Assembly: GCA_016795365.1 (NCBI GenBank)
Contig: JAEUHN010000001.1
Coordinates: forward strand, 62,001-126,000
Source: Verrucomicrobiaceae bacterium
GTDB lineage: Bacteria; Verrucomicrobiota; Verrucomicrobiia; Verrucomicrobiales; Verrucomicrobiaceae
Length of the DNA: 64,000 bases
Direction of reading: 5' to 3'
Made by a program: the position numbers and the translations under genes. Each line of letters opens with the position of its first letter. The first letter of the stretch is position 1. Under the pieces are notes generated by a model. That model worked only from the letters and a program-made list of their open reading frames with translations. It was not told the origin of the DNA and did no database searches. Of the stretch, positions 16,003 to 24,638 are shown piece by piece.

Positions 16003-16180
16003 TTCAAGCGAAGAGCAGGGGGCTAAGAGCGAAGAGGAGCTGCGAGGTGAAAGGAAGTTGGCCACCCAACGCAACACCAATTCTGAAGCGACAGGACGAG
16101 ACCATCGACTCCAGCCACAAATCCTGAAATTGTCGCTCGCTCCCCGCCCTCTTCGCTCTTTGCTCTTCGCCCTACGCTTT
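16003..16180. repeat. Inverted purine-rich repeat (GAAGAGC family) in a divergent intergenic region
   Basis: The left arm (about 16006-16040) contains GCGAAGAGC and GGGGCTAAGAGCGAAGAGG; the right arm (about 16143-16175) carries the complement, CCCTCTTCGCTCTTTGCTC followed by TTCGCCCT. The arms resemble those of the repeat inside the sulfatase at 7752-7839, so both likely belong to one dispersed family. The right arm ends about 10 bases before the ATG of the FAD enzyme gene, leaving little room for a normal ribosome-binding site. Confidence 0.55.
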
Positions 16181-16184
16181 CCCC

Positions 16185-17606
16185 ATGCCCGACTTCGACG
16201 CTGTCATCATTGGTTCTGGTCCCAACGGACTCGCTGCGGCCATCCGGCTGGCGCAGCAGGGGTGGAAGACGTTGGTCGTCGAAGCAGCTGACACGCCGGG
16301 TGGTGGGATGCGCACGAAGGAACTCACGCTTCCGGGGTTTCATCACGATGTGTGCTCGGCGGTGCATCCGACCGGTGTGGCTTCGCCTTTTTTCCAGTCG
16401 CTGAAGCTGGAGGAGCACGGCCTGCGCTGGGTGCATCCCGAGGTGGCGTTGGCGCATCCGTTGGAAGGTGGTCGCGCGGCGGTGCTGCATCACAATCTCG
16501 ACGCTACGGCGCAGGGGCTGGGTCGCGATGAGGTCGCGTATCGGTTCCTGTTCGAGTGGATCGCGGAGCATGCGCGCGACTTGTATCCCGATGTCTTCAC
16601 GCCGCTGGCGCTGCCGAAGCACCCGCTCGTGATGGCGCGCTTCGGCACGGCAGCGATGTTGCCGGCGTCGCTGCTGGCGAATGCGATGTTCCGCACGAAG
16701 GAAGCGCGTGCGTTGTTCGCTGGCAATGCCGCGCACAGCGTGCTGCCACTGGAGCATGTCTTCACCTCGGCCATTGCAGTGATGCTGCAGATGAGCGCGC
16801 ACGCTGTCGGCTGGCCGGTTGCGGCCGGTGGCTCGCAGAGCATCGCGAACGCACTCGTGAGCAAGCTGCGGTCGCTGGGCGGCGAGGTGCGCTGTGGTTG
16901 GAATGTGAAGTCGATGAGCGAGCTGCCGAGTGCTCGCGCGTATGTGTTCGACACGTCGCCGCGCGTGATGACTCGAGTGGCGGGTGAAGCCTTGCCCTCG
17001 GGCTACGCGAATCGTTTGCAGCGCTATGAACATGGGCCGGGTGTGTTCAAGATCGACTACGCGCTGAGCGGTCCGGTGCCGTGGACGAACGAGGCTTGTC
17101 GCAAAGCGGGCACGGTGCATGTGGGCGGCACGCTGGAGGAGATTCGCGCCTCTGAACTTGATGCCTACGAGGGCCGACACTCGGAGCGGCCCTTCGTGCT
17201 CGTTGCGCAGCAGTCGGTCTGCGATGCTAGCCGCGCGCCCGCAGGTCAGCACACGCTCTGGGCCTACTGCCATGTGCCTGCGGGGAGCACGCGCGACATG
17301 AGCGCGATCATCGAGTCGCAGATTGAACGATTCGCGCCGGGGTTCCGTGATACCATCCTCGCGCGGCACTCAATGAACTGCGCGCAGATGGAAGGCTACA
17401 ACCAGAACTACATCGGCGGCGATGTGGTGGGTGGCATGGCGAACTGGAAGCAGCTCATGACACGCCCTGTGGTCAGCCTTTGCCCGTATGCGACGCCGAA
17501 CAAGTCCATCTACCTGTGCTCCGCGAGCACGCCGCCCGCCGGTGGTGTGCATGGCATGTGCGGCTGGAATGCGGCGAACGTGGTGCTGAAGCGCGTGCGA
17601 CGTTAG
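16185..17606 (+). CDS. FAD-dependent oxidoreductase, phytoene-dehydrogenase-like
   Basis: 473 residues beginning directly with the dinucleotide-binding Rossmann motif: DAVIIGSGPNGLAAAIRLA (residues 5-23) and VVEAADTPGGGMRTKE. The C-terminal ATPPAGGVHGMCGWNAA matches the FAD-binding closing motif of the phytoene dehydrogenase / CrtI-like superfamily. These enzymes desaturate or isomerise polyenes and related hydrophobic substrates; no carotenoid genes (crtB, crtE) are nearby, so a role in carotenoid synthesis is not supported. Its stop overlaps the stop of the convergent PH-domain gene by four bases. Family is clear, substrate unknown. Confidence 0.88.
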   Translation: MPDFDAVIIGSGPNGLAAAIRLAQQGWKTLVVEAADTPGGGMRTKELTLPGFHHDVCSAVHPTGVASPFFQSLKLEEHGLRWVHPEVALAHPLEGGRAAVLHHNLDATAQGLGRDEVAYRFLFEWIAEHARDLYPDVFTPLALPKHPLVMARFGTAAMLPASLLANAMFRTKEARALFAGNAAHSVLPLEHVFTSAIAVMLQMSAHAVGWPVAAGGSQSIANALVSKLRSLGGEVRCGWNVKSMSELPSARAYVFDTSPRVMTRVAGEALPSGYANRLQRYEHGPGVFKIDYALSGPVPWTNEACRKAGTVHVGGTLEEIRASELDAYEGRHSERPFVLVAQQSVCDASRAPAGQHTLWAYCHVPAGSTRDMSAIIESQIERFAPGFRDTILARHSMNCAQMEGYNQNYIGGDVVGGMANWKQLMTRPVVSLCPYATPNKSIYLCSASTPPAGGVHGMCGWNAANVVLKRVRR

Positions 17607-18103
17607 TGTGGCGAGTTGTCCGAGTCCGTCTCGGTGAACTCGACATCGCGCACACGCTTGCGATCACGCTCGGCCTCCACGGCAGCGCGAAGCTTTTCAC
17701 GAGCCTCGTAGGCGGCAGGAACGGCGCTCATGACGAGCATGGGCAAGGTGGCGTCCGACGAGATGACCGTGATATTCCCCAGGCCGAACATGCGCAGCAG
17801 AACCGGCTGCTCCAAGGTGCTGTCCTTTACGCGGTAGAGTTCGAGTTCGTCGAGCTTCTTGCTGAGGATGCCGGAGGTCTTGCGCAGGCGTTGCGTGGTC
17901 AATTCATAGGCGGTGGATCGGGTCACCAGCCAGCGGGCCACGATACCGATGAAGGGCACGATGAGGGCGGCGTAGATCAGCGGATTGAGCGCGAGCGTGG
18001 CACCGACGGCGATACCGCCCGCCATGAGGAGCCAGAGGAGGTAGGTCCAAAAATAGACCAGCTGCGAGGTGCGACCTTTCCAGAGAGTAGTTTCTTCAGG
18101 CAT
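17603..18103 (-). CDS. PH-domain (bPH_2 / YdbS-like) membrane protein
   Basis: 166 residues: a short polar N-terminus, two adjacent membrane segments (about residues 15-60, YFWTYLLWLLMAGGIAVG and LIYAALIVPFIGIVA), then a bacterial PH domain recognisable from YELTTQRLRKTSGILSKKLDELELYRV, VKDSTLEQPVLLRMFGLGNI and TVISSD. Such proteins sit in the inner membrane; family roles are poorly known, possibly stress or envelope related. The charged C-terminal tail is likely cytoplasmic. Convergent with the FAD enzyme gene, sharing four bases at the stops. Confidence 0.85.
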   Translation of the reverse strand: MPEETTLWKGRTSQLVYFWTYLLWLLMAGGIAVGATLALNPLIYAALIVPFIGIVARWLVTRSTAYELTTQRLRKTSGILSKKLDELELYRVKDSTLEQPVLLRMFGLGNITVISSDATLPMLVMSAVPAAYEAREKLRAAVEAERDRKRVRDVEFTETDSDNSPH

Positions 18104-18190
18104 AAGATTTGGGAGTGAGTTGAGGGGCGGAGGCTAGACAGCAATGACTTCGACGCAGCTACCAAACGAAACCAATCTTGGAACGCTTGC

Positions 18191-19816
18191 TCACCACGGC
18201 GTGCCTTTCTTGTCGCGGGTGCCGCAGACGTTGACGGTGATGCCGAGTTCGCGGGCAAAAGCCGCCTTGGTCAGCATGCACTCATCGGCTCCGGCGGCGT
18301 CGTTCGCATAGGCAACCTGGATGTGATTGGCTTGGTGCTTGGCCATCAGCTGATCGCGGCTCACGCCATACGTGACCGCGTGCATGATCGGCCACTGCGG
18401 TGTCGTGGCATTCCAGCGACGCTCGGTTTCCTCGCGCGGAAGCTCCACCACACCGGCGCGACCGATGTCCATGTGCAGCGCTTCGTTTTGCACATAGATA
18501 CGCGACCACACGATCTCGCCCGGCTTGCTGATGCCGCGCAACGTGCTGCCGCCGCTGGGGAAATACATCGCTGGCTGACGGAAGCCCTCGGCTCCCTTCC
18601 AGCCTTCGATGAAGTGCGCGGGCGGCGCGGCTCCGCTAATCAGCAGCACCCAGACATAGTCCTTCCCATACATCTCGCCCCAGCGCACATCGTGCAGCGT
18701 GCTCTCCACCGGTTGCTGCAGTGCGCGATGCACACGCTTGGTGATGATGCCATCGAGACCGGCGCACTCATCGACTTCATTGAAGTGAACCATGTTGTCC
18801 AGATCGAAGAGCAGGCGCTTGCCATCGCGCGACTTCACCGGCGGGCGGTCCACGTTGTTGAGCATGCCTTCCACCAGATCGCTGGCGGGCAGCAAGTCCT
18901 TCAGCCCCTGCTGATACTGGATGCCAATGGCCTCGCAGCCGAAGTCATCCGCAATGCGCAGCGCGGCTGCATACATCTTGCACTGCAGGCGCACCTGATC
19001 GCGCGTGAGCGTGGTGGCGTGGTCTTCGCCGAGGTTAAACTTCATGCCGCGCTTCACCACCCAGCTGTGAATGCTGAAGGCTTCGTTGTCCGAGGCCTGC
19101 ATGGTCTCGTGATACAGCGCGGACTGGCTGAGGCGCTCTTTGAACACACCGCAGGCGTGCAGCGCGTGGTCAGGGATGATGGCGTTGAACATGCCCATGC
19201 AGCCCTCATCGAAGATGCCCATGATCGCCTTGTTCGTCTTCAGATCGGTGGCGAGTTCCGCACCCAGCTTCGCGAGCTTGGTGGGCAGCTTCACCTTCTC
19301 CAGCGGACGGACGTGCTTCATCTCGTGCGTGATCTTGCCCGTCTTCAGCCACTGCTGGAGCTTGGTCTTGAAGAAGTCGTCTTTGAAGTCCTCGCTCCAC
19401 AGCGTGGAATACTTCACGCCCGCCTTGGTCAGCGAGCCATTGAGGTTCAGCATCCCGACCAAGCCCGGCCACTGGCCGCTCCAGTTCGCCACGGTCAAGA
19501 TGGGACCCTGATGCGTGGTGAGTCCTGCCAGGACGTGGTGCGAGTATTGCCACACGGCCTCGGCCACGATCAGCGGCGACTTCGGATCGATGTGGCGGAA
19601 GACCTCCATGCCCATCTTCTGCGAGTCGATGAAGCCGTGCTTCTTGGTCTCATCGACCGGGTGCGCGCGCTCGATCTTCCAGCCTTCCTTCTTCAGGGCG
19701 GCTGCGAGCGCCGTCTCCATCGCCTGCTGGGCGGGCCAGCAGGTCTGATTGGCCGAGAGGCGAAGGTCGCCGCTGGCGACGAGGACAACAGTTTTGGACG
19801 TGGACTTGGCAGGCAT
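18191..19816 (-). CDS. L-fucose/L-arabinose isomerase-fold protein
   Basis: About 541 residues from the ATG at 19816 (a TTG six codons upstream is possible). Segments such as [38 protein letters not shown], a metal-ligand-like [14 protein letters not shown] region and [11 protein letters not shown] suit the fucose isomerase fold, which converts aldose to ketose sugars with a Mn-type metal in the cytoplasm. The sequence is not close enough to FucI or AraA for me to assign the sugar. Location next to two sulfatases and a GH99-like protein makes deoxy- or sulfated-sugar metabolism plausible. Could be a non-catalytic relative. Confidence 0.65.
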   Translation of the reverse strand: MPAKSTSKTVVLVASGDLRLSANQTCWPAQQAMETALAAALKKEGWKIERAHPVDETKKHGFIDSQKMGMEVFRHIDPKSPLIVAEAVWQYSHHVLAGLTTHQGPILTVANWSGQWPGLVGMLNLNGSLTKAGVKYSTLWSEDFKDDFFKTKLQQWLKTGKITHEMKHVRPLEKVKLPTKLAKLGAELATDLKTNKAIMGIFDEGCMGMFNAIIPDHALHACGVFKERLSQSALYHETMQASDNEAFSIHSWVVKRGMKFNLGEDHATTLTRDQVRLQCKMYAAALRIADDFGCEAIGIQYQQGLKDLLPASDLVEGMLNNVDRPPVKSRDGKRLLFDLDNMVHFNEVDECAGLDGIITKRVHRALQQPVESTLHDVRWGEMYGKDYVWVLLISGAAPPAHFIEGWKGAEGFRQPAMYFPSGGSTLRGISKPGEIVWSRIYVQNEALHMDIGRAGVVELPREETERRWNATTPQWPIMHAVTYGVSRDQLMAKHQANHIQVAYANDAAGADECMLTKAAFARELGITVNVCGTRDKKGTPW

Positions 19817-19889
19817 GGGCAAGTCCGCAGTCAATCAGTGGCCGGGCGAAGTGTCGAGCACGGAGAAGGCCGAAACGATCTTTCGGTGA

Positions 19890-21224
19890 TTATTTTTTGC
19901 CCTTCTTGCCGCGCTTGGCCTTCTTCTGGTCCTTGCGCTGCGCGTCTCCATTCCAGCGCAGGTCTTCCCAGCGAGGCGCTTGCATGGAGGCGTTCCACTT
20001 TTCGAAGAGCGCTGACAACTCGGCCTTCTTCGCGGGATTCTCGGCGCTGAGGTCCTTCTGCTCGCCAGGGTCCGTGCTTAGATTCACCAGCATGGGCTCC
20101 ATGTCCTTCGCAGCCTTCACCAGCTTCCAGTCGCCCTGCCGAACGGCATGTTGCACACCAAAGCGGAAGTAAAGTTCGCGCGGAGCCAGCTTGTCCGCCG
20201 TGCCTTCGAGCAGCGGGAGCAGGTTCGCGCCATCGAGTTCGACCTCAGGCTTCGCAGCCTCCGCCGCAGCGAGTGCCGTGGGCAGCACATCGAGCTGGAT
20301 CACCGGATCGTTGAGCACCCTTCCGCCGGGCACATGCCCCTTCCACTGCGCCATCCAGGTCACACGGACCCCGCCTTCCCACACGAACCACTTTGATCCA
20401 CGAAGGCCCATCTGCTCAGCAATCGGTGAGGCTCCGCCGTTGTCGCTGATGCAAAAGATGAGCGTGTTCTCCTCCAGCTTGAGGTCGCGCAGCTTGGTCA
20501 TCACCGTGCCGATGGCCTCGTCCGCCTCGCCCACGAGCGCAGCGTAGGCTTGCTCGCGTTTGTCGAGGTGCTTGAACTTCTCCAGCCACTCGGGGGAGGC
20601 GACGATCGGGGAGTGCACCGCATTGAAGGACAGGTAGAGGAAGAAGGGCTTGTCCTTGTTCGACTCGATGAACCCACAGGCCTCACGAGCATAGACGGGC
20701 GAGGTCACTGGCGCGCCTTCGAGTTCAGGGATCAAGTCGTTGCCGCGATAGAAGGACGGGCCTTTTCCTTCACCGAGATTGCCCACCGTGCCCATGGCGA
20801 AATCGAACCCACGCGAGAGCGGCATGAACTGCGGCCCCGTGTCGCCCAGGTGCCACTTGCCCACGATGCCCGTTGTGTAGCCTGCGGGCTTCAGGTGCTG
20901 GGCCATGGTCTTCTCGCTCAGCAGCAGCTCGCGCCCTTCCTTGGTGGGGTTCGCATCGTGCCCTGTGCGCGCCTGATAACGTCCCGTCATCAATCCCACA
21001 CGCCCCGGCGAGCACACGCAACCACTCGAATAGCCATTCGTGAAGCGCACCCCGTTGGCCGCGATGCTGTCCATGTTCGGCGTGGGAGCCAGCTTGCCAC
21101 CGTAGGTGCCCGGCTGTGCCCAGCCCATGTCATCGAGGTAAAAGATGACGATGTTCGGCTTCGTCGCCGCGCAGAGCGGAGAGATCACGGCCACCACCAG
21201 AGAGAGAAGCAAAAGCGCACGCAT
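19890..21224 (-). CDS. Secreted Cys-type sulfatase
   Basis: 444 residues with a Sec signal (MRALLLLSLVVAVISPLCAA). Core motifs: FYLDDMGW (D31, D32), formylglycine motif CSPGR (C71) followed by GLMTGRYQARTGHD, GKWHLGD, and FCISDNGGA near residue 270. The length is that of a bare sulfatase domain without the accessory C-terminal domain of the first two sulfatases; the tail is Lys-rich (KKAKRGKKGKK) and probably surface- or polyanion-associated. Lies downstream of another sulfatase gene on the same strand (45-base gap), so the two may be cotranscribed. Activation by formylglycine is inferred from the Cys motif. Confidence 0.92.
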   Translation of the reverse strand: MRALLLLSLVVAVISPLCAATKPNIVIFYLDDMGWAQPGTYGGKLAPTPNMDSIAANGVRFTNGYSSGCVCSPGRVGLMTGRYQARTGHDANPTKEGRELLLSEKTMAQHLKPAGYTTGIVGKWHLGDTGPQFMPLSRGFDFAMGTVGNLGEGKGPSFYRGNDLIPELEGAPVTSPVYAREACGFIESNKDKPFFLYLSFNAVHSPIVASPEWLEKFKHLDKREQAYAALVGEADEAIGTVMTKLRDLKLEENTLIFCISDNGGASPIAEQMGLRGSKWFVWEGGVRVTWMAQWKGHVPGGRVLNDPVIQLDVLPTALAAAEAAKPEVELDGANLLPLLEGTADKLAPRELYFRFGVQHAVRQGDWKLVKAAKDMEPMLVNLSTDPGEQKDLSAENPAKKAELSALFEKWNASMQAPRWEDLRWNGDAQRKDQKKAKRGKKGKK

Positions 21225-21269
21225 AGGGTCGCCGTGAACGTTGCGCCCCTGCGAAGATTTCGCGTCTTT

Positions 21270-22676
21270 TCACTTCTTGTAGGGCGCTCGCTTCACCTCC
21301 TCCACCACAGGCACGTCGCGGTTCATCGCATCATACGCCGCCTTCAGGCGCTGCACCTCTGCCGGATGCGCCGCCGCCACGTCCGACTGCTCACTAGGAT
21401 CGGTCTTCAAATCGAAGAGCTGCATCTTGCCAGGCTCCACCCCCGTGGTCAGACCGGGGTGCGCGTCGATGTTGTATTGCTCGAACGGAGCCAGGATCGT
21501 CACCCCATCGGGCAGCCGGGGATCCAGCCACTTGCCATCCGGTCCTGGCTTCATCTTCATCTGGTTGGCCGGGAGCACATGCAGCTTCCAGCGCGCATCG
21601 CGAATCGTCGCCAGCTTCGAGTTCTGATGGCCAAAGATGAACTCGTGCGGCGACTTCGCATCTCCCGTGAGCATCGGCATCAGATCGCGACCATCCAGCA
21701 CGCGATCATCGGACATCTTCGCACCCGTCACCTTCAGCACCGTGGCGAACAAATCCATCATCACCGCCAGCTCGTCGCTCACATGCCCGGCAGGGATCTT
21801 GCCCGGCCAGCGCGCGATCATCGGCACCCGATAGCCGCCCTCGTAATTCGTTCCCTTCATGCCCCGCAACCCGCCGCAACTGCCCCCAAACCACGCCCCA
21901 TTGTCACTGCTGAAAAGCACCAGCGTCCGCTCATCCACACCCTGCGTCTTCAGCTCATCCAGCACCGCACCCACGCTGTCGTCCAGGTCTGCCAATGCAT
22001 CGCCATAGAGCCCCGCGCCACTCTTGCGGTAGTGCTTCTCGGGAGCGGCCAGCGGCTTGTGCGGCATCGCCTCCGCGAAGTAGAGGAAGAACGGCTTGTC
22101 CTTGTGCCGCTGGATGAAGTCCGTCGCACGCTTCGTGTAGCGCGTCGTCAGCGTCGCCTGCACCACCGGATACTCCACCACCTGCGTGCCCTCCAGCACC
22201 TGCACCGGACGCATGTCGTTCGAATACGGAATGCCCAGGTATTCATCGAACCCCCGCTCCGTGGGCAGCGTCCCCGGCTTGTGCCCCAGGTGCCACTTGC
22301 CCACCATGCCCGTCGCGTAGCCCGCCGCCTTCAGCACCTGCGCCAGCGTGATCTCCTTCGGCGGCAGCGCCAGAGCATCCGCCGCCTCGCCACCATCGGG
22401 AGCCGGATTCTGCGTCATGCCACAGCGAAACGGATACCGCCCCGTCATCAGTGAAGCCCTCGTCGGCGCACAAAACGGAGCCGGGGTGTTGAACTGCATC
22501 AGCCTTGCCCCCTCGGCCGCCATGCGATCTATGTGCGGCGTCTTGAACTTCGGATGCCCATAGCACCCCAGATCGCCGTAACCCAGATCGTCCGCCAGAA
22601 TGATAACCACGTTCGGTTGTTCGGCCGCCACCACCGCCGCACCCACGAGACTCAGAAAACCCATCAAAAACTTCAT
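21270..22676 (-). CDS. Secreted Cys-type sulfatase
   Basis: 468 residues from the ATG at 22676, chosen because it opens a typical Sec signal (MKFLMGFLSLVGAAVVAAEQ); the frame continues upstream but without a leader. Motifs: IILADDLGYGDLGCYG (D29, D30), formylglycine CAPTR (C69) followed by SLMTGRYPFRCG, GKWHLGHKPG, and FSSDNGAWFGG near 260. The DLGCYG/CAPTR combination is the common arylsulfatase A / N-acetylgalactosamine-6-sulfatase-like type. Followed by a second sulfatase gene on the same strand. Likely acts outside the cytoplasm on sulfated glycans; linkage specificity is not readable. Confidence 0.93.
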   Translation of the reverse strand: MKFLMGFLSLVGAAVVAAEQPNVVIILADDLGYGDLGCYGHPKFKTPHIDRMAAEGARLMQFNTPAPFCAPTRASLMTGRYPFRCGMTQNPAPDGGEAADALALPPKEITLAQVLKAAGYATGMVGKWHLGHKPGTLPTERGFDEYLGIPYSNDMRPVQVLEGTQVVEYPVVQATLTTRYTKRATDFIQRHKDKPFFLYFAEAMPHKPLAAPEKHYRKSGAGLYGDALADLDDSVGAVLDELKTQGVDERTLVLFSSDNGAWFGGSCGGLRGMKGTNYEGGYRVPMIARWPGKIPAGHVSDELAVMMDLFATVLKVTGAKMSDDRVLDGRDLMPMLTGDAKSPHEFIFGHQNSKLATIRDARWKLHVLPANQMKMKPGPDGKWLDPRLPDGVTILAPFEQYNIDAHPGLTTGVEPGKMQLFDLKTDPSEQSDVAAAHPAEVQRLKAAYDAMNRDVPVVEEVKRAPYKK

Positions 22677-22961
22677 GCCCTGGTTAACGCGACCCCGCGA
22701 GGATGCTTGCGAGCGGAATCGGGCACCGGCACGAACGCATTGAGCTAGCCTTGGAGGGAGGCGTTTTGCTTCTTTGCTCCGCTTGCCTTTGCCGTTCTGC
22801 TCAGCACACGCGTGCTCAAACACCAAGCACATCGTTGACCTGAAAAAATCGAAGGTTCGGCATAAGAAGTGAGACCTTGAGTGCATGAATGCTGGAAGTG
22901 AGCTGCTGACTGCCGGTCCAGGTGGCCGCGATCACTTGTTAACCTCACGATTCATCCACCC

Positions 22962-24077
22962 ATGAAACTGCTCGCCTCTTCCACTATCATCGTGCTTGGC
23001 TTCATAGCCCAGCTCTCCGTGGCCAGCGAACCTGGCCCCTACATGCTGCCTACAACCACAAACTTCGCGGGAAGTTCTTACAGCAGTGGAGGTCGAATCG
23101 TTGGCACTTACAACTTCGCAACGTTCTACGATGTTTATACTGGCACTCACACCAACGGCTCGAAAGACCGGCACACGGATCATCCGCCAAATCTCATTCC
23201 CGCCCCAGGTCTGCCCAATACGCGACCACCAGCAACCGTCGTTGGACCACCCTACTTCAGCTGGCGAGACATTGGCTGGTTGAAGAAGGACATCAGCCAG
23301 ATGAAATCGGCAGGCATCGACTTCTCGGCCTTCCTCTGGGGGCGTTGGCTTGAAATTGATGCCGGCAAAAGTCAGGCAAACCGCAACGGAGAGAACACGG
23401 TCAACAACATCAATAGTGCCCTGATGTCCCTGGAGTCCGAAGGACAGCCGGTGCCAAAGGTGGCCTGTTTTCTCGGCACGCTGGAGATCGGCATCCAAAA
23501 AATCAATCTCGCCTCTGTCGATGGCAAACATTACCTCTGGTGGGCCGTGCGTGACTTCTACTCCCGATTGCAACCACGCTTCTGGATGCGCATCGACAGA
23601 AAAGTCCCCGTCGTTTTGTGGGTCGAGGATGGCATTGGCACCTCGAGTCCAGCAGGAGGGCTTGCTCAGACCTTTGAGTATGTGAAGACCAATTTCAAAC
23701 AACGCTTCGGCGGCGTCGAACTGATGTTCATTGGCTCCAAAGACTGGCGCACCAAGTATCGAGCACCCATTGATCTGACCTATGGCTGGGGAGCCGCAAG
23801 GCACCAGGACGGTGCCCTCATCGGCTCCAATGACATTGCGGAGATTGGCCCTGGATTCGACTATCTCGGTTCACCACGGCTCTATAACTCACGACGGGAC
23901 GGTGCCACCTATCGTGCAGGATGGTCAGCGGCAATGAATTCTGGAAAGCGCATCGTGATGATCGAGACATGGAATGAGTTCTATGAAGCAACCGACATTG
24001 CAGAATCTTATGAATACGGGACCAAGTATGTGGACATCACGCGCCAGATGACTGGCACATTCCACCGCTTGCGCTGA
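22962..24077 (+). CDS. Secreted GH99-like / DUF5010-type protein
   Basis: 371 residues with a signal peptide (about residues 1-21, ending AQLSVAS). The body has the hallmarks of the GH99-like TIM-barrel group often labelled DUF5010: GTYNFATFYDVYTG, an AGIDFSAFLWGRW strand, RKVPVVLWVEDGIG, and a C-terminal MIETWNEFYEATDIAES in which the WNE glutamate is the expected catalytic-type acid. Such proteins are thought to cleave mannan-like or other glycans, but activity is inferred. It is divergent from the sulfatase gene across a 285-base gap in which I see no clear promoter. It fits a sulfated-glycan utilisation context. Confidence 0.72.
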   Translation: MKLLASSTIIVLGFIAQLSVASEPGPYMLPTTTNFAGSSYSSGGRIVGTYNFATFYDVYTGTHTNGSKDRHTDHPPNLIPAPGLPNTRPPATVVGPPYFSWRDIGWLKKDISQMKSAGIDFSAFLWGRWLEIDAGKSQANRNGENTVNNINSALMSLESEGQPVPKVACFLGTLEIGIQKINLASVDGKHYLWWAVRDFYSRLQPRFWMRIDRKVPVVLWVEDGIGTSSPAGGLAQTFEYVKTNFKQRFGGVELMFIGSKDWRTKYRAPIDLTYGWGAARHQDGALIGSNDIAEIGPGFDYLGSPRLYNSRRDGATYRAGWSAAMNSGKRIVMIETWNEFYEATDIAESYEYGTKYVDITRQMTGTFHRLR

Positions 24078-24188
24078 ACGCACCGCGAGAAGCTCGCCAT
24101 GCCTTGAACAAATCAACCATTCATGCCAGGCATTTTACTTTCTTTTGCCAGAGCTTGAACTGAGACTCTCAAAATCCTTCTGATCGCA

Positions 24189-24599
24189 ATGACCACACCA
24201 AGCTCTGTTTCGCCTGTCAGCACACCGCTCCGATACTTGGCCACATGCTGTGTTCATGCCTATCAGCGTCATCTTTCACCGCACAAGGGTTACTGTTGCT
24301 CATATAGCTATCGGACCGGACGAGCTTCCTGTTCTGCTCATTGTGTGCGCCTTCTTGAGCGGTTCGGATTGATCGACACTTTACTGCTAATGCGTCGGCG
24401 ATTCAAAGCATGTCAGAACGCGTATGCCATGAATCGTGAGGATGAGCGACTGGGACGAAAGCCGCCGCGATGGACAGACGACAAATTGTTTTGTGATCCA
24501 TGCCTTGTAGGTGGCACCGCCGCAGCGTTAGGCGCGAACGCAGCTTCAAGTGCGAGGAACGATCGTATCTGCGGAGATGATGGATGTGGATGCAAGTAA
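24189..24599 (+). CDS. YidD-like membrane-protein insertion factor, Cys-rich variant
   Basis: 136 residues. The central segment YQRHLSPHKGYCCSYSYRTG, followed by ASCSAHCVRLLERFG and LLMRRRFKAC, follows the YidD/DUF37 layout (YQ..SP..G..C...P(T)CS..A....G), though the usual PTCS is replaced by RASCS. The C-terminus adds a run with more cysteines (CDPC... and ICGDDGCGCK). YidD proteins are small amphipathic helpers at the inner face of the membrane near YidC; they are usually beside rpmH/rnpA/yidC, which is not the case here. The stray location and extra cysteines point to a divergent paralogue, perhaps metal-binding. Converges on addA with a 39-base gap. Confidence 0.62.
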   Translation: MTTPSSVSPVSTPLRYLATCCVHAYQRHLSPHKGYCCSYSYRTGRASCSAHCVRLLERFGLIDTLLLMRRRFKACQNAYAMNREDERLGRKPPRWTDDKLFCDPCLVGGTAAALGANAASSARNDRICGDDGCGCK

Positions 24600-24638
24600 C
24601 ATGTCTGGCACTGACCTAACTTCTGTCTGCACACTCCC

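Noticed and set aside
16185-17606. Carotenoid phytoene desaturase
   Set aside because: The FAD motifs fit, but no carotenoid genes are near and the superfamily includes many other enzymes.
18323-20050. A 575-codon open frame opposite the fucose-isomerase-like gene
   Set aside because: Antisense shadow; no domain or leader in the translation.
20550-22454. A 634-codon open frame running opposite two sulfatase genes
   Set aside because: It spans the gap between two real genes with no start signal and has an implausible Arg/His-rich composition.
22830-22870. Promoter upstream of the GH99-like gene (TTGACC ... CATAAG)
   Set aside because: The spacer is about 20 bases, too long for a standard sigma-70 promoter.
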